Source: Isoetes taiwanensis (lineage: Eukaryota > Streptophyta > Lycopodiopsida > Isoetales > Isoetaceae). Taken from it: DNA of 64,000 nucleotides. Below, in pieces: positions 33,197-45,356 of the stretch. How positions within the stretch are numbered: position 1 is the first letter of the stretch; each line of letters opens with the position of its first letter. The DNA is taken from contig JAJEKV010000073.1 of assembly GCA_021234155.1 (NCBI GenBank), positions 1,770,001 to 1,834,000 of the forward strand. Reading direction: 5' to 3'. The position numbers were made by a program, and so were the translations under genes. The notes under the pieces are model-generated. The model saw only the letters and a list, made by a program, of their open reading frames with translations. It searched no databases and was not told the DNA's origin.

Positions 33197-33702
33197 TAAA
33201 ACATGTAATGAATCTATAATAATAGAAATCCAAACAGCAAATCTACTGTAGCAGCAATCTACCAGAAATCGAAGCTGCAATGATCACAGGAGCAAGCCTT
33301 TAAAGCCCAGAGCAAGACAGCTTGATGCCCAGAGAAATCGACCTGTTTGATGCAGCTGTGGCACAGTCTTTGCAAAACGACATGCACTGCTTGTATAGTC
33401 AGCACAGATTACAGAATCGAAAAACCGAATCAAACCATTGGCTACTGCACAAATCGAATCTGAAGAACCCGAAACTGCAAAAACAAGAATTTGCAGTCCG
33501 TTTTCATCTTCTTTTCCTTTCCTATTTTATGTTTCTTTAGCTTGAATCTGACACGAGCTACAACCTTGCTAGACTCACTGTGTTTCTTTGTGCAGCCCTG
33601 CGTTGGGTTAGGAAATCAAGGCCAATTACAAATTGCATGTAGCTGTAGTCACTTGTAGCTTAGAAAACAGAGCATACAAAACCGTGATACAAAAGCGTGC
33701 AT

Positions 33703-33884
33703 TGTAGAAAATCAGAGATCTACAGCAGAAGAATGGATATGAATAGATAGAATGGTGAGAAGAGCCCTCACCGTAGCTCACATATATATGCCTCAGAGAG
33801 GCGTGACTGTGCCAAGAGGCACGACTGTGCCAAGAGGCGTGACTGTAGGACTGGACGTGGACATGCAGAGGCCTATTTTCAACA
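33703..33884 (-). repeat. 3' LTR of the TR-GAG element
   Basis: 182 bp, TG...CA bounded. It contains a short triplicated phrase GAGGCGTGACTGTGCCAA (three near copies). It reads GAGGCGTGAC where the partner LTR has GAGGCATGAC. Confidence 0.95.
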
Positions 33885-33990
33885 CTCCCACTGCCTCAAA
33901 TGTCCACAATTTACATATGACTTACGACTGATCACTAAGAACCACAAAGCACACAGATCTTCACTCAGACTCACATAGCTCCCACTCAGG

Positions 33991-34740
33991 CTAAAACAAT
34001 TTAGAGCCATTTTTCCTTGACTCTTCCTCTTCTTTCTTCTTCTTTTCTGGACAAACAGCAATCATATGGCCAGGCTTCTTGCAATAATAACAAGTTCTTT
34101 CTCTTCTGGGCTGATTTCGAGCAATGAATGCAGATTCTGATGGCCCTTCTTTTGTTTTCTGTCTTGCATCCTCCTTAAGCAAAGCTTGAATTACATCATG
34201 AGGCGTTAAAGCTTTGTTACTTAGCAGATTATATGACAAAGTATCAAAGATTTGTGGTAAATCTTTAAGAAGTATAGCCACTCCTTCGTCATCGCCAATT
34301 GGAGAACCTATGGATGCTAATTGCTGCTGTAAAGCATTATACTCGCTTACAAAACTAACTACATTGGTGCCACTCAGTTTCAAATCCAATAATTTGGTTC
34401 GTAAGAACACCATTGTGGACTTCCCTTTATCCCCATAAATGCTATTTAGGAAGTCCCATATTTCTTTAGCAGTTGCAAAAGCAATCACCGTTGGTGCGAG
34501 ATTATCACTCAAGCATTGCTGAAGAATAGCTCTGGCTTTGGCATCTTTGTGCTCCCACTTAGTTGCAGCATCGGCATCTGCAGGTTTAGCTTCTGTGCCA
34601 TCTACAATCTTCACCAAATCTCTTTCTAGCAGCAAAGAATTGATACGAATCTTCCAAATATAAAATTTATCTCCATCAAATTTTTCCACTGTTGCAGGAG
34701 ATAGAACTGAATAATTTGCTGTTGCACCAGAAATTGCCAT
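33991..34740 (-). CDS. copia-type Gag (UBN2-like) of the TR-GAG element
   Basis: This is an intact 249-codon frame. KFDGDKFYIWKIRINSLL near residue 20 is the conserved start of copia gag. ILQQCLSDNLAPTVIAFATA, AKEIWDFLNSIYG and FVSEYNALQQQLASIG follow. The zinc knuckle CYYCKKPGHMIAVC lies near residue 217, before a Lys/Glu-rich end. ATG at 34740 lies about 275 bases inside the 5' LTR, a normal leader. It forms particles that package the element RNA. Its intactness with near-identical LTRs points to recent movement. Confidence 0.92.
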   Translation of the reverse strand: MAISGATANYSVLSPATVEKFDGDKFYIWKIRINSLLLERDLVKIVDGTEAKPADADAATKWEHKDAKARAILQQCLSDNLAPTVIAFATAKEIWDFLNSIYGDKGKSTMVFLRTKLLDLKLSGTNVVSFVSEYNALQQQLASIGSPIGDDEGVAILLKDLPQIFDTLSYNLLSNKALTPHDVIQALLKEDARQKTKEGPSESAFIARNQPRRERTCYYCKKPGHMIAVCPEKKKKEEEESRKNGSKLF

Positions 34741-34995
34741 ATATATCCACCAAGATCTTCTTCTCTTTTATATTCTTTGCTTAAAGAGTCTCCACTCAGA
34801 TGTTAACCACCAAGACCCACCAAGGACAAGGCCGTTGGCACAAAGGCCAAGCAAGCCGTAGCCTGGTTGGGCAAACAGAAAAAACTTAAAGAAAATCAGA
34901 AGCTTTTATAATATCAAACCGTGATTTCTTGTTCTTGAAAGGATGCGCTCACAGCTTGAATCGCTGCTCCAATTATGCTCCCAGAATCTTCAATA

Positions 34996-35015
34996 CCCAG
35001 CAGGCTCTGATACCA
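34996..35015 (-). other. primer-binding site, initiator methionine tRNA
   Basis: Read on the minus strand this is TGGTATCAGAGCCTGCTGGG, directly beside the 5' LTR. It matches the 3' end of plant initiator tRNA-Met, the usual primer of copia elements. The matching purine tract (GGCAGTGGGAG on the minus strand) lies at 33885-33895 beside the other LTR. Confidence 0.9.
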
Positions 35016-35197
35016 TGTAGAAAATCAGAGATCTACAGCAGAAGAATGGATATGAATAGATAGAATGGTGAGAAGAGCCCTCACCGTAGCTCACATATAT
35101 ATGCCTCAGAGAGGCGTGACTGTGCCAAGAGGCACGACTGTGCCAAGAGGCATGACTGTAGGACTGGACGTGGACATGCAGAGGCCTATTTTCAACA
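35016..35197 (-). repeat. 5' LTR of the TR-GAG element
   Basis: 182 bp, near-identical to 33703-33884. Confidence 0.95.
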
Positions 35198-35757
35198 TGC
35201 ATAGCCAAATAGAAAAAGCACATATTAGCATATCGTGAACAGAACATACAAAACCTTCGTTTAGCTTATCTGCTTGTTTATCTGAATCCTGTGATGAGAA
35301 CCCGATTCTGCTGAAGAAATCCGAATCTATTGAAACTGAATCCTATGATGGGGAACCCGAAATCTGCTGAAGAAACCCGAATCAAGCTGAAATCCGAAGT
35401 TTGTGAAGAAATCCGAAGCTTGCTTCAGTAACCCCTTTCGACTGCCAGCATCCGATGATCTTTCGATTCTACTTAACTTTTCCTCTATTTTGCGACAGGC
35501 TTGAATAGCGGGGAACTCGACCTCTCATTCGTTAGGATTAGCTGTCGTATTTTGTGGCGGGGGAAATCCCCAAAAGACATTAGAATTGTACGACACTCAT
35601 TTAGGACATGTCTCAAACTTACGTGGCCCAGTGTAACACGTGATATTCTGGGATGCGATTGGCGTGGCATTTTCCTATTGGGTCATGATCCACATTATTT
35701 TAGTTTAAGCTGATCGAAGACAATTAGTAGGAGTTCCTATTTTGCAACAAGAAAAGA

Positions 35758-38700
35758 ATGGAGTGCAAAGGAGAGAGCGATTCGGGAATGGATTTTGAGA
35801 ACCTGGAGTACCAAAGCGGTTTTGGAAACTATTTCAGAAGTGAGGCATTAGAAGGAGCACTTCCACCCGATCAGAACAGCCCACTTCAATGTCCCTATGG
35901 ACTCTATGCTGAGCAAATTTCTGGCACTGCTTTCACTGTCTCCAAAAAACTAAATCAGAGAAGGTACCATGAGCCAGTTTCCGTATTAGATTTCTTTCCT
36001 TATAAAATATCTTATTAGCTGATCAGGTGTTGGAGCTGAATAAGTAGTATTATCTTCTTGTTAGAATTTGAATACCTACGTGAAGGGCGAAGGGTCAGCT
36101 ACTACTAATTGATCGTTTGCTGTTAACACTGTGTGTTGTTTTGCAGTTGGCTATATAGAATAAAACCGTCAGTAACTCATGAACCTTTCCATGCACGAGA
36201 GTCATCCAACAAATATTTTATTGGGGACTTTAATGGCTCTGGTTCTTATATTACACCAACTCAACTTCGATGGATGCCTGAAGATATTCCTGAGGATAAA
36301 GTTGACTTTATTGATGGCCTATTTACCATCTGTGGAGCTGGGAACTCTTTTCTTCGTCATGGATATGCAATTCACATGTAAGCGATAATAAGAGTTTGCT
36401 TGTTGCAGACTATGTCCTTAAAACTAAAACTCATTTGGCTAGTTATGCTGCCAATGCGTCTATGACGAATACGGCATTTGCAAATGCCGATGGAGACTTT
36501 TTGGTACTTCCTCAACAAGGACGTAAGTTTCAACATACTTATTAGCTCATTATATGAAACTGCCAATTAACTTGCTTTCATGGCTTTGCTAATATGACAC
36601 ATATCAGGCTTATGGATTAAAACCGAATTCGGGAAACTAGAGGCATCCCCAGGTGAAGTGGTTGTGCTGCAGTGTGGCATTCGGTTCTCTATAGATTTTC
36701 CAGATGGACCTTCTCGAGGTTATGTTCTAGAGGTTTTCAGTGGACACTTTCAGCTTCCTGACCTTGGTCCGATTGGTATTCCTCTTGATGAAGGCTCAAA
36801 TCGAACTTATTATTTCTTTGACTTATAGGAGCGGTCATATATTCAAAGAGCTAAAATAAGTGTTCTAATCTGTTTTGTTAATATTTTTGTAGTGGGGTTC
36901 CCTATCAGGGGATCTTGGCACCATGATTATTTTTATGACTACCTTGTACTTATAGTGGTATCTTGTCTACCGGGGATCATTGCAGGGGCCAACGGGCTTG
37001 CAGAACCAAGACACTTCTTGTCTCCAGTTGCTTGGTTTGAGAATAAAACATATTCCAACTTTGTGATCGTTCAGAAGTTCGGTGGTTCACTCTTTGAAGC
37101 AAAGCAAGAATTTTCTCCCTTCAATGTAGTTGCATGGCATGGGAACTATGTGCCTTACAAGGTAAATGATATTTCTTTTTGTTGTTATTGTTAGCTATGG
37201 GATGTGGAACATTGTTTGCATTAGCTGCAACCAAACCTGTAATTTATATTATGCATGCTCTAATGCACGTGTGAACATTTTATGTCTTTTTCCAGTATGA
37301 CCTGAGGAAATTTTGTCCATTTAGCACTGTTATGTTTGACCATGCAGATCCTTCTATCAACACAGGTTGGGAATCTTATTTTTGATTCAGTGCTTCTAAT
37401 ACAATTGAAGAAGAGTCTTAGCTTGTTATAATTGCTCTTTCCAGTTTTAACAGTGCCATCTGAGAAGCCAGGAGTGGCTATTGTCGATCTAGTTGTTTTT
37501 CCAACACGGTGGTCAGTTGCAGAGCACACATTTCGGCCTCCCTATTTCCATCGCAACTGTATGAGCGAGTATATGGGACTTCTGTATGGTGCTTATGAGG
37601 TATTTGATTGTGCAATACTTTCATTGTTCCCTGTTAGAGATTTTTCATTTTGTTTTCAGTTACTATAAATCTTGGTCCTATTCTCCGTCGATCTATTGCC
37701 ATAACCTATGCAGTAAAAGACAAGTAAGTGTGGGGCCAGTTTCACGGATGGATTGCAGAATCCTAGACCAAATAAGTACAAGAATTCCTTATCATCTAGG
37801 AGCATCCTTCTATCTGTGCTAGGCGAATTTAGAAAGTAAAATAAATATAATAACAAATTTAGACAAGCAAAATATACATGCCCCTATGAAAGAAAGAATA
37901 GCAAGTAAAAGTATAAACGAATAACAAATGTAGATAAGCAAAACATATATTCCCATATGGAAAGAAAGAATTTAGCCTTAGGGTCAATATTATCTAGCTA
38001 TGGCAACATTAGGTGAGGTTAACAAGTAAAAGTATAAAGATAATAAATGAATATAAATGTATCTTTGTCTGGCATGGGCATCAATAATTTAATCACCTAT
38101 GTGGGCACAGAAGTGTATATCAAGAGATAAGGATCATAATTCAGAAAGAAAATTATTACCGCACAACATTCTTGGAGAGTCAACTAAAGAATAAGATCTA
38201 TAAAGCTCTTAATTGTATATCTCCATGTATTTGACAATTTGTAATAGCATGCGTGCACTTTGTCTGGAAGATGATTTCAATTTTACACCACACTCTAGAA
38301 AAGTGTGCCACTGAGCATGAACCTGTCTGGTGAAATAAATATAACAAATAAATATAGATGGATTTCTATTTTGCATTGAGCCATCAATAATTCAATCACC
38401 CATTTGGGCACAGAAGTGAAACATGCATTTTGTCTGGAAGATGGTTGGCAGATCTTCAATTTTCATCACCACAGCTGTAGTCAATGACCAAGATGCATTG
38501 ATAAGTTTTATGCCCAGGTAACTTTGGAAGGTTAGTGGCATGCGTGTACTTGTAGGTCTTTATTTATGTTACTCTAGAAAGTGTGCTAGTGAATATGAAC
38601 CTGGCTGCTCAATTGGCAAATCAAGACATTGTTGGTGATATACTGCCAGCTTCCAGTTCTGCTGCTAACTTAGAGGGATACGGTGTTTTTGACCGTATAT

Positions 38701-41700
38701 GCTGACTTCTAGATTGGTGAGCAATAATATTATGGCATGTATAGTCAGAATGGCAATCACATCATTGCGAAGATTTGTTGCTGCCACTTCAGCCATTTCA
38801 TGGGCCTGTCCAGCAGCATTCCTTCACTTGGCTTGTAACATTGGTAAAGTGGAATTGGCATTGGGCAGTTCAAATTGCTGCATGAGTACGTGGCTTCATT
38901 CTGAAAGGGATGACCTTCTGCCAAAGGCTATTCAACTCTAGACAAGTTGCAATGGGCAACCTTGATACTATTGGTGGTTAAATCGTGTTGGAGGCATTTT
39001 GAGAGAGCTGACCTTTGTCTTGAGGCTATTCAGCCTAGACAAGTTGAAGGTTGCAGCCTTAATTCAATATAATCTTACTAGTAACATTTGCTTACTGTCA
39101 TATTTTGTCTAGATTTGAATCCTTTTTGTGTTCGCACACTGATTTACGTTTTTATACACTATACGAGCCAGAGGAATCGACATTAAGGGAAAAGTCACCT
39201 ATCTGGATCTTCTAATTCAAGTGAGCTTCTATAGCTTGCAGCGGATTTGTCTAAGCTCTAAAAAGAACTATAATTCATCCACCACATCCAAAACACCAAT
39301 TTTGGTCAATTTTTGTGAGAAGATACATTTTAATTTTGGTGAAGACTGTTCAGAGCCACAAATTTGTGCAATCAGTTTAAAGTTTGGCAAGAGTTGCATA
39401 AAGGAGGCAGGAGCTTTCAAGCTTCAGTTTCATGGGACTGAAGTTTCTTGCATCAAGATCCACTCTGGTTTCCCAGGAAGAAAGACAATTTCTCTTAAAG
39501 AAGATTTTGTCCTCCAGATCTAGTAAACCTGATTATAAGTCTTTCAACTTGGAAAAGATTCAAATCTGGATTTGAGAACACTAGGCACTTAAATCTAGTA
39601 ATCTTCTGGATAGGGGAGAATTTTTGGTACAATTTTCTTAGTAGTGTCTGCAGTATCTTCCAATCAGTGTGAGGTGGCACTAACTGGATACAATTATTTG
39701 AAGTTTATCTGTGTTTAATGATTTGGAACATGTTCTTAAGAATAATGGGTTAAAGAGGCTGCAGAACACTTGACAATTTTGGTTGATATCTTTGAAGGCA
39801 ACTCAGGCCCATGTTACATATAAAAAACCTATCTTAAAGAATCTTGCTATGACAGGTTGCTGATAAATGAACACCTTGTGCACATGTTTTTCGGCCAAGC
39901 TAAGGGCATATGAGACTAACAAAGATAGGGAGCAGCAGAAAGAAAAACCGGCGATTCTGAACTGGTTGCTCAATTGCGAAGGTGTGAACGCCAGGATACA
40001 AGTTACGAACAGTTATAAACAAGTGTATTATATAAAAGGGACTTACATTAAATTACAATGAAGTTCAAAATTGCAGGTTCAAGAGCGGCATAGGAGCAAA
40101 GAGGCCCAACTCCGTTGTTTGTATAACTCAATTACTCCAGAAAGTCCAAGAAAGGAGGAGGCGGGCTTGTTGGAATAATTGATAGTGGGCATTGGTGTGG
40201 TTTGAAGCTCAGTTGAAGAGCACTCGGCTTGCAGCCACAAGATGTCCTGGCTTCAGTCCATCTTCACTTTTATCATGGTTTCAGAGCCAAGGTTTGGCCA
40301 GTGGATGGTCCTTGGCTATTGGAGGAGGGTTGTCAACTGTCTGTTAAGGAGGAATGTTGGAACATATGACCATGGGCATAGTTTGATCCCAGCAAGAAGG
40401 GCTATTGGCTTTATGGTAGAGCACTTGTGTTGCAATCTTGTCCTTCATGCAATGTTCAACCAATCCATCCCTTGTTTCTTATTGTCCAGGTGCCAGGCTG
40501 GCTAAACTAACTTGTCATCAGTTTCCCAGTCTGATAGATAAAGCAGATCAATTTTGTTCACCGGAGGAATCTTACCAGCAGAACTCCTTGTATGGCTATA
40601 CATAACTGATAGCATAAGGTGTAAGCGAGACTACGGCTGTATTGTTCCAGAAAATGTCTTCAACATGCTTAATTTGGCATGTAAAAGGCACGGGAATAAA
40701 TGATAGACATGGTTGTGGGGCCAAAGTTGCGGGTGCAATCTTTGGACTGTGGAGCTTGTCATTCTAGTTAAGCACCCACACATTGTACAGTCTTTAGGAG
40801 CAGATCATTATTTCATGGACTAGTTAATGATGTTGGTATGTAACTTGGGTTTGAAAACTAGAGGATCAGACATTTCAGCTTAGAAAAATTGAATGTTCCG
40901 ATTTAGCCTCAAAGTGGACAGAAGCATTAAGCAGCTAATATGTCAACTAGGTCATTGATGAGTATTTCTGGTGTACGGAATTAAAGGTGCTTACAATTCT
41001 GTATGCTCATTATTAAATGCAGTTAAAGAGCTAAAGAATCAGTCTGTATGAGTTTTAATGAGGTCCACGGTTGCTTATCTTACTATATATGATTATTAGA
41101 ATTAGAATTAGCTTTTCTTACGTTCTCCCACCTAGAATATATATATAGTTTGAATATTCTAGCAAAAAAAACAAAAAAAAAAAAATTCACAAGAATTTCT
41201 GAAAGTTTCTTAGTTTCACTAGCTGTACATAATATAATTTTTCTGCCTCCAACCTCCATAAATATAATCTTTCTTTCTTTCCCATTAGCTACAATGCTAT
41301 AATCTGAAACTCCTTGAATTCGATACCTGCTGTTTTATGAACTGGAATACCTAAAATTTGATACCTGCAAACTGTTTTATGAATCCATCTTCTAGCTTGC
41401 TAGATGCTTACAAATTGATTTCTTTACCTTCTTTAAAGCAGACTTGAGTAACCTCTGGCTAATATCCTGCTTAGCTGCCACCCAATGAACCTAAGCTGAA
41501 GAAGCTACCCCCCTTTATCTATGGAACGAGCCAAACATATTTTTCATTTCCTTAAATCTGATCCTCTAAGTTGCTTTTATAAATCCATCTGCTATAAGTA
41601 GAGATCTCTCTCCCATTTGCTTCTGATGCAGAACCTGAGTATGGTGGCAGGATCACACTTTGCATCTTTAGTTAGCTCAACTGCTCCTGGCCATCAAAGA

Positions 41701-44700
41701 ATATTATTGTTCTTGGCCAGATTGAAGGAATTCGCGAGATTTGAGGTTTTAAACTTATAAAATTATGAGAGAATGGAGTAGATCTGTAAGAATGAGAATT
41801 GTTTCCCAGGATAAGGATGATTCAAGGATGTTTCTCTTAATACTAGCTGTTCTAAGCATGTTTGTGATAATGAGAATTGTTTCCCAGGATATGATTCACG
41901 GATGTCTCTCTTAAGATTAACCTGTTCTAAGCAGGTTTCTGATATGTTTTACCTGCTAGGATTGTGGTTTTGAAGCTAGAACGTAGATTCAATGGATTTT
42001 TCATTAAAGATCTTTAATTACTTATGGCTTCTCATCTTGATTTATCTTTCTTAGTCCTCCTTATGCATTTAATCAGATGTGTACCGTATTTGATATTTTG
42101 ATTAGAAAAAAAGAGAGCTCTACATAATCTAATCAAGACAGCGTTACATAATCTAATGAAGACAGTTGCTTAGGCATTTAAAAGTCATTTATTTTTTATG
42201 AGAAGCAATTGTAGCGTTGATTCTTAATTCCTGTGATTGTGGACTCTTTAGGGTAAAGCTGAAGGTTTCTTGCCAGGAGGGGGAAGTCTACATTGCTGTA
42301 TGACCCCTCATGGTGTTGATACACTGACTTATGAGGTAATTTCAAGTTTCTTTGATGATTTCTTAGGCGTTGACTTTACACAACTGTATAACTAGGTAAT
42401 TTCTATGGGCCCACCACATTGAATGCTCATTCGCTTTGGCCTTGCTAGTCTTGGGGGGAGCCACGCATGCACTTACTTTGAAGAGAACTGATATAAATTG
42501 CTTCGCGGACACTGAGTGTCCCTTCTAATGTTGGGGCAGGAAGAAAACTGTTGCGCATTAACAGAGGTGGTGACAAGTTCCTAAACAAGCAGCGCTTGAT
42601 GGGAGGTCTTGGGTTCAAATCCCAGTGCTCCAGTAACACCATTTTGTGTTTCTTAAGACATGATTCGATTGCCATCTAGAGTAAACTTGGCTTTAAGAGT
42701 TCAGAGCCATAAATCTCACCATTATAAATGGGTCTACCATTGTAGGTTAAACTCTCATGGCAGTCAATGAATTGCCAAGAGATGTTCGCATAAATGAGTA
42801 TCTTCCATGTCAGCCGGATCTGCCATGCAGTGAATTAGGCATGTGTCATAGGGTTTACCAAGAACAAGTATACCTACCACTGGTTAAAAGTGTTTTGCTT
42901 TTGTGATAGAGCAAGAGGCTCCAGATATTTTTTTTCCTGCTGCGTATGCTTTCAAAGCAGTTTGAAACTGCTGTTTTTTAAAACGAAGTTTAAAAACTTC
43001 TGTTTTTCAATCCAACAGTCCATATTATATGGCTACTTGCTGTTTGGATTGACATGATGGCATTTTGGCCTATGTATCGTGGTGGATCCAGAAATGAGAA
43101 TAGCAATAAATAGCTGGGGAATTTGTCTTGATAAACATATGCATGGGAGAAGTTGGATAGACTTTACAACTGCCAATGCTACAAGGTTAATGAATGGGAC
43201 TTTTCCTTGAGCGTGCAGATTGCAAGAATCTAGTACATTGGCATTCTTCAAACCAAGATCATCACTGCAATTTGAATTTCCATTGATTTTAAGGATATTA
43301 TTTTAAGTCTTCCAATTTAATGCTTCTATCACAATTGCCCTCAGTCTCAGCCTTTTTATATGTGCCAGATAATTACATGCCAGAGGCAGTAAAGGGACAT
43401 CTCAATTGCCCTCAAAGGAAAAAGGAGGCAAGACAATTTCAGCCCTTTTGTGTGTGCTATACAAAACGTGGATGCATAGTGTTCTTTCATTCTTTTGAAA
43501 TGACACCCGGTCAGAATGTGTGCATCGTTTCAGGGTATTTTGTTCTCTTTTGCGACATTGGTAAAGCCAGCTCCATGTCTTGTCCTTGGTCTTGCCGTAG
43601 TCCAGCATGAGAATATTTGTTCCATGTCAATCTGGAGCTCATGCATGATAAGGTTTTCTATTAGTCCCTAGTCTTCTTTTTGCAAACCTTTCAATTAGAA
43701 GGTTTCCATGCCACTCATAGGACTAGAGAAAAGCTTACTACGCTACTGCTTGGGAGTGGAAGCATGACAGCACAAAAATTGTATTCCGCTTATATATCAA
43801 GAAACTGTTGCACATGTTTCATGTGCAAGATTGCAAGCCTGTCGCAACTCCTCTTGAGCAAGAGACCGAACACAGTTTGCATGGATTAATTAGGAAATGC
43901 TTTGGTTGAGCCATCTTTTCCAATTTAAAAGTTTACACCCAGCAATTTCGTATGGTCTCAGGTCCTGCAGAAGATGCAGATGGCATCCAGCCATAAAGCA
44001 CCTGGACGCTTAGGTCTGTTTTGTCAGGGAACAGTTAGAACATCAGTCACTGATTTTTAGGTCTGTTCTATTAGGGAGCAGTTAGAACAACCAGTCATTG
44101 ATCTTCAGTACTATTGGACTCTTGAACATCATGCTGATGGCTTGACCAAACCACTGGCAACTCAGCATTTCAAGGACATGAAGAGTTTCTTGAACATCCA
44201 TCCTTTTGCAAGTCGCAACACAAAGAGGGAACATCATGATTCTTATCTCGTCTTTGAGATTTAGAGTACAAACTTAACTCCATGCTTAACATTGCTGATG
44301 GACCAAATATGCACGTCATCATGTGACTTAATGGTAGCATGTCTTCATGCACTTTGCAGTCACATCATTGTTCTCTCACACTTTACTTATCACCCAAGGC
44401 ACTCATTTTCATCTTCTCAATTCATCATGTCATTCTATATTAACCTTAATGGTCCTAATTATGTGCTAATGTTATGTATAAATATAACACTTGCTTTTGG
44501 TGGTGTTAACAGAGGACTTTAGTGGACGAGTGTCAAAGAAAGCCAACAAAAGTGGCTGCTGATGCATTGGCATTCATGTTTGAGTCATCGCTAATACCGA
44601 AGGTTACAGCATGGGCATTTGAATCCCCTAAGCGGGATGTGGACTACTACAAAGGTTGGATTGGTCTCAGTTCTTATTTTACGATGGACAAGGAGGGAGA

Positions 44701-44731
44701 AGGAGAGAGCGCTGCGAATGAGGAACATTAG
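35758..44731 (+). CDS. HGD: homogentisate 1,2-dioxygenase
   Basis: Nine exons: 35758-35963, 36147-36377, 36443-36522, 36608-36775, 36986-37161, 37296-37365, 37445-37599, 42252-42335 and 44513-44731. They join in frame to 462 residues, the usual plant HGD length. The enzyme opens the ring of homogentisate to maleylacetoacetate in tyrosine breakdown and competes with tocopherol and plastoquinone synthesis for that substrate. The protein starts with [14 protein letters not shown] and has [29 protein letters not shown] and [20 protein letters not shown]. The Fe(II) ligands are His346 and Glu352 in [11 protein letters not shown] and His382 in MTPHGVD, with the same spacing (6 and 36) as in the family. 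Donors are GT and acceptors AG throughout; exon 3 uses a TAG acceptor at 36442. The C-terminal tail is acidic. Introns 7 (4.65 kb) and 8 (2.2 kb) are unusually long. It appears functional. Confidence 0.93.
37600..42251 (+). other. intron 7 of HGD, repeat-rich
   Basis: No coding exon was found. A diverged internal duplication (ATCAATAATTYAATCACC, then GGGCACAGAAGTG) occurs at about 38080-38120 and 38385-38425. A second pair (TTTCCCAGGATA, GATTCAAGGATGT/GATTCACGGATGT) lies at about 41800-41835 and 41880-41910. Two tRNA-like segments lie near 40.2 and 40.4 kb. Confidence 0.6.
40205..40262 (+). repeat. tRNA-like (SINE-head-like) segment in HGD intron 7
   Basis: AGCTCAGTTGAAGAGCAC resembles an A box and D arm, and GGCTTCAGTCC about 45 bases on resembles a B box. 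A second A-box-like ATGGTAGAGCAC with TTGCAATCTTGTCC follows at about 40413. Both are degenerate. It could be an old tRNA-derived SINE. Confidence 0.35.
44073..44198 (+). pseudogene. copia RNase H end fragment inside HGD intron 8
   Basis: The frame reads [15 protein letters not shown] and then [18 protein letters not shown], the conserved end of copia pol (REQV...ADxLTKPL). The fragment is about 125 bases, with no LTR near it. A duplicated phrase (TTAGGTCTGTT...GGGAACAGTTAGAACA) precedes it at 44010-44060. Confidence 0.75.
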
Positions 44732-45356
44732 CTATGGAGTATTTAATGCACCTGTGTATACATATGTATTGTATAAAATGTACTACACTTCCACTGATTG
44801 TAAATTTCCCTCTGTGGTGGTATCACGACTCTTAATGTACAAAAACAAAATGGAATCACTAACACGAGTCTGGCACATCTGATCAGTATGATGTAATAAG
44901 TTCGTATTGCAATGGAATTGAGTGCAAGTGAGTCTTAATGTACGCAAGTGCGTCTTAATGTAAGAATTAAAATTTTAATTTATTGCCTCAAAATTTTGGA
45001 GCTTATATTTCTTGTAGAGAATCGAAACAATCAAAACATTGTTGACAAATGACAATACTGAATGATTTGAAACGAAACTACTGATTGCCTCGAAGGATAC
45101 ATAGTGTTTTATCATCTGCTAATGCTCATTCTGTTTTCTGTGGGACTAAAAGATAATTCCTCATTCGAACATGCAAAATTATCCAGAAACTAGATTACAA
45201 ATTTGGTGTGTTTATGATGTCAACAGGTGTAAAAATGTGGCAGGACACTCTCCATGTAAGCGGCAATTTTAGCGTCCTCTATATATCTTCTGCCAAACAG
45301 GCATTACCGTCTGATATGATGAGATATACTGACTATAAACAATCCCACCACTAGTA
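44732..45356. other. shared 3' intergenic region between convergent HGD and COBL
   Basis: HGD ends at 44731 and the COBRA-like gene on the other strand ends at 45357. The 625 bases between are AT-rich, as expected for two 3' UTRs. No other gene is seen. Confidence 0.7.

Larger units (their letters stand above)
33703..35197 (-). mobile_element. gag-only LTR retrotransposon (TR-GAG type), recent insertion
   Basis: The LTRs 33703-33884 and 35016-35197 are both 182 bp and differ at one visible base. TGCAT flanks both sides (33698-33702, 35198-35202), a perfect 5-bp target duplication. The element reads on the minus strand, with an initiator-Met primer site beside the 5' LTR, one gag-type frame and a purine tract beside the 3' LTR. 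No protease, integrase or RT is present, so it must borrow a copia helper. It lies 560 bases upstream of the HGD start codon. LTR-gag-LTR elements of this kind have been named TR-GAG in plants (from memory). Confidence 0.93.

Noticed and set aside
33991-34438. Plus-strand open frame opposite the TR-GAG gag
   Set aside because: Shadow of the gag gene, which has clear conserved motifs on the other strand.
42605-42640. GGGTTCAAATCCC, a perfect B-box-like stretch in HGD intron 7
   Set aside because: No convincing A box or cloverleaf precedes it; a lone B box is not enough to call a tRNA gene or SINE.
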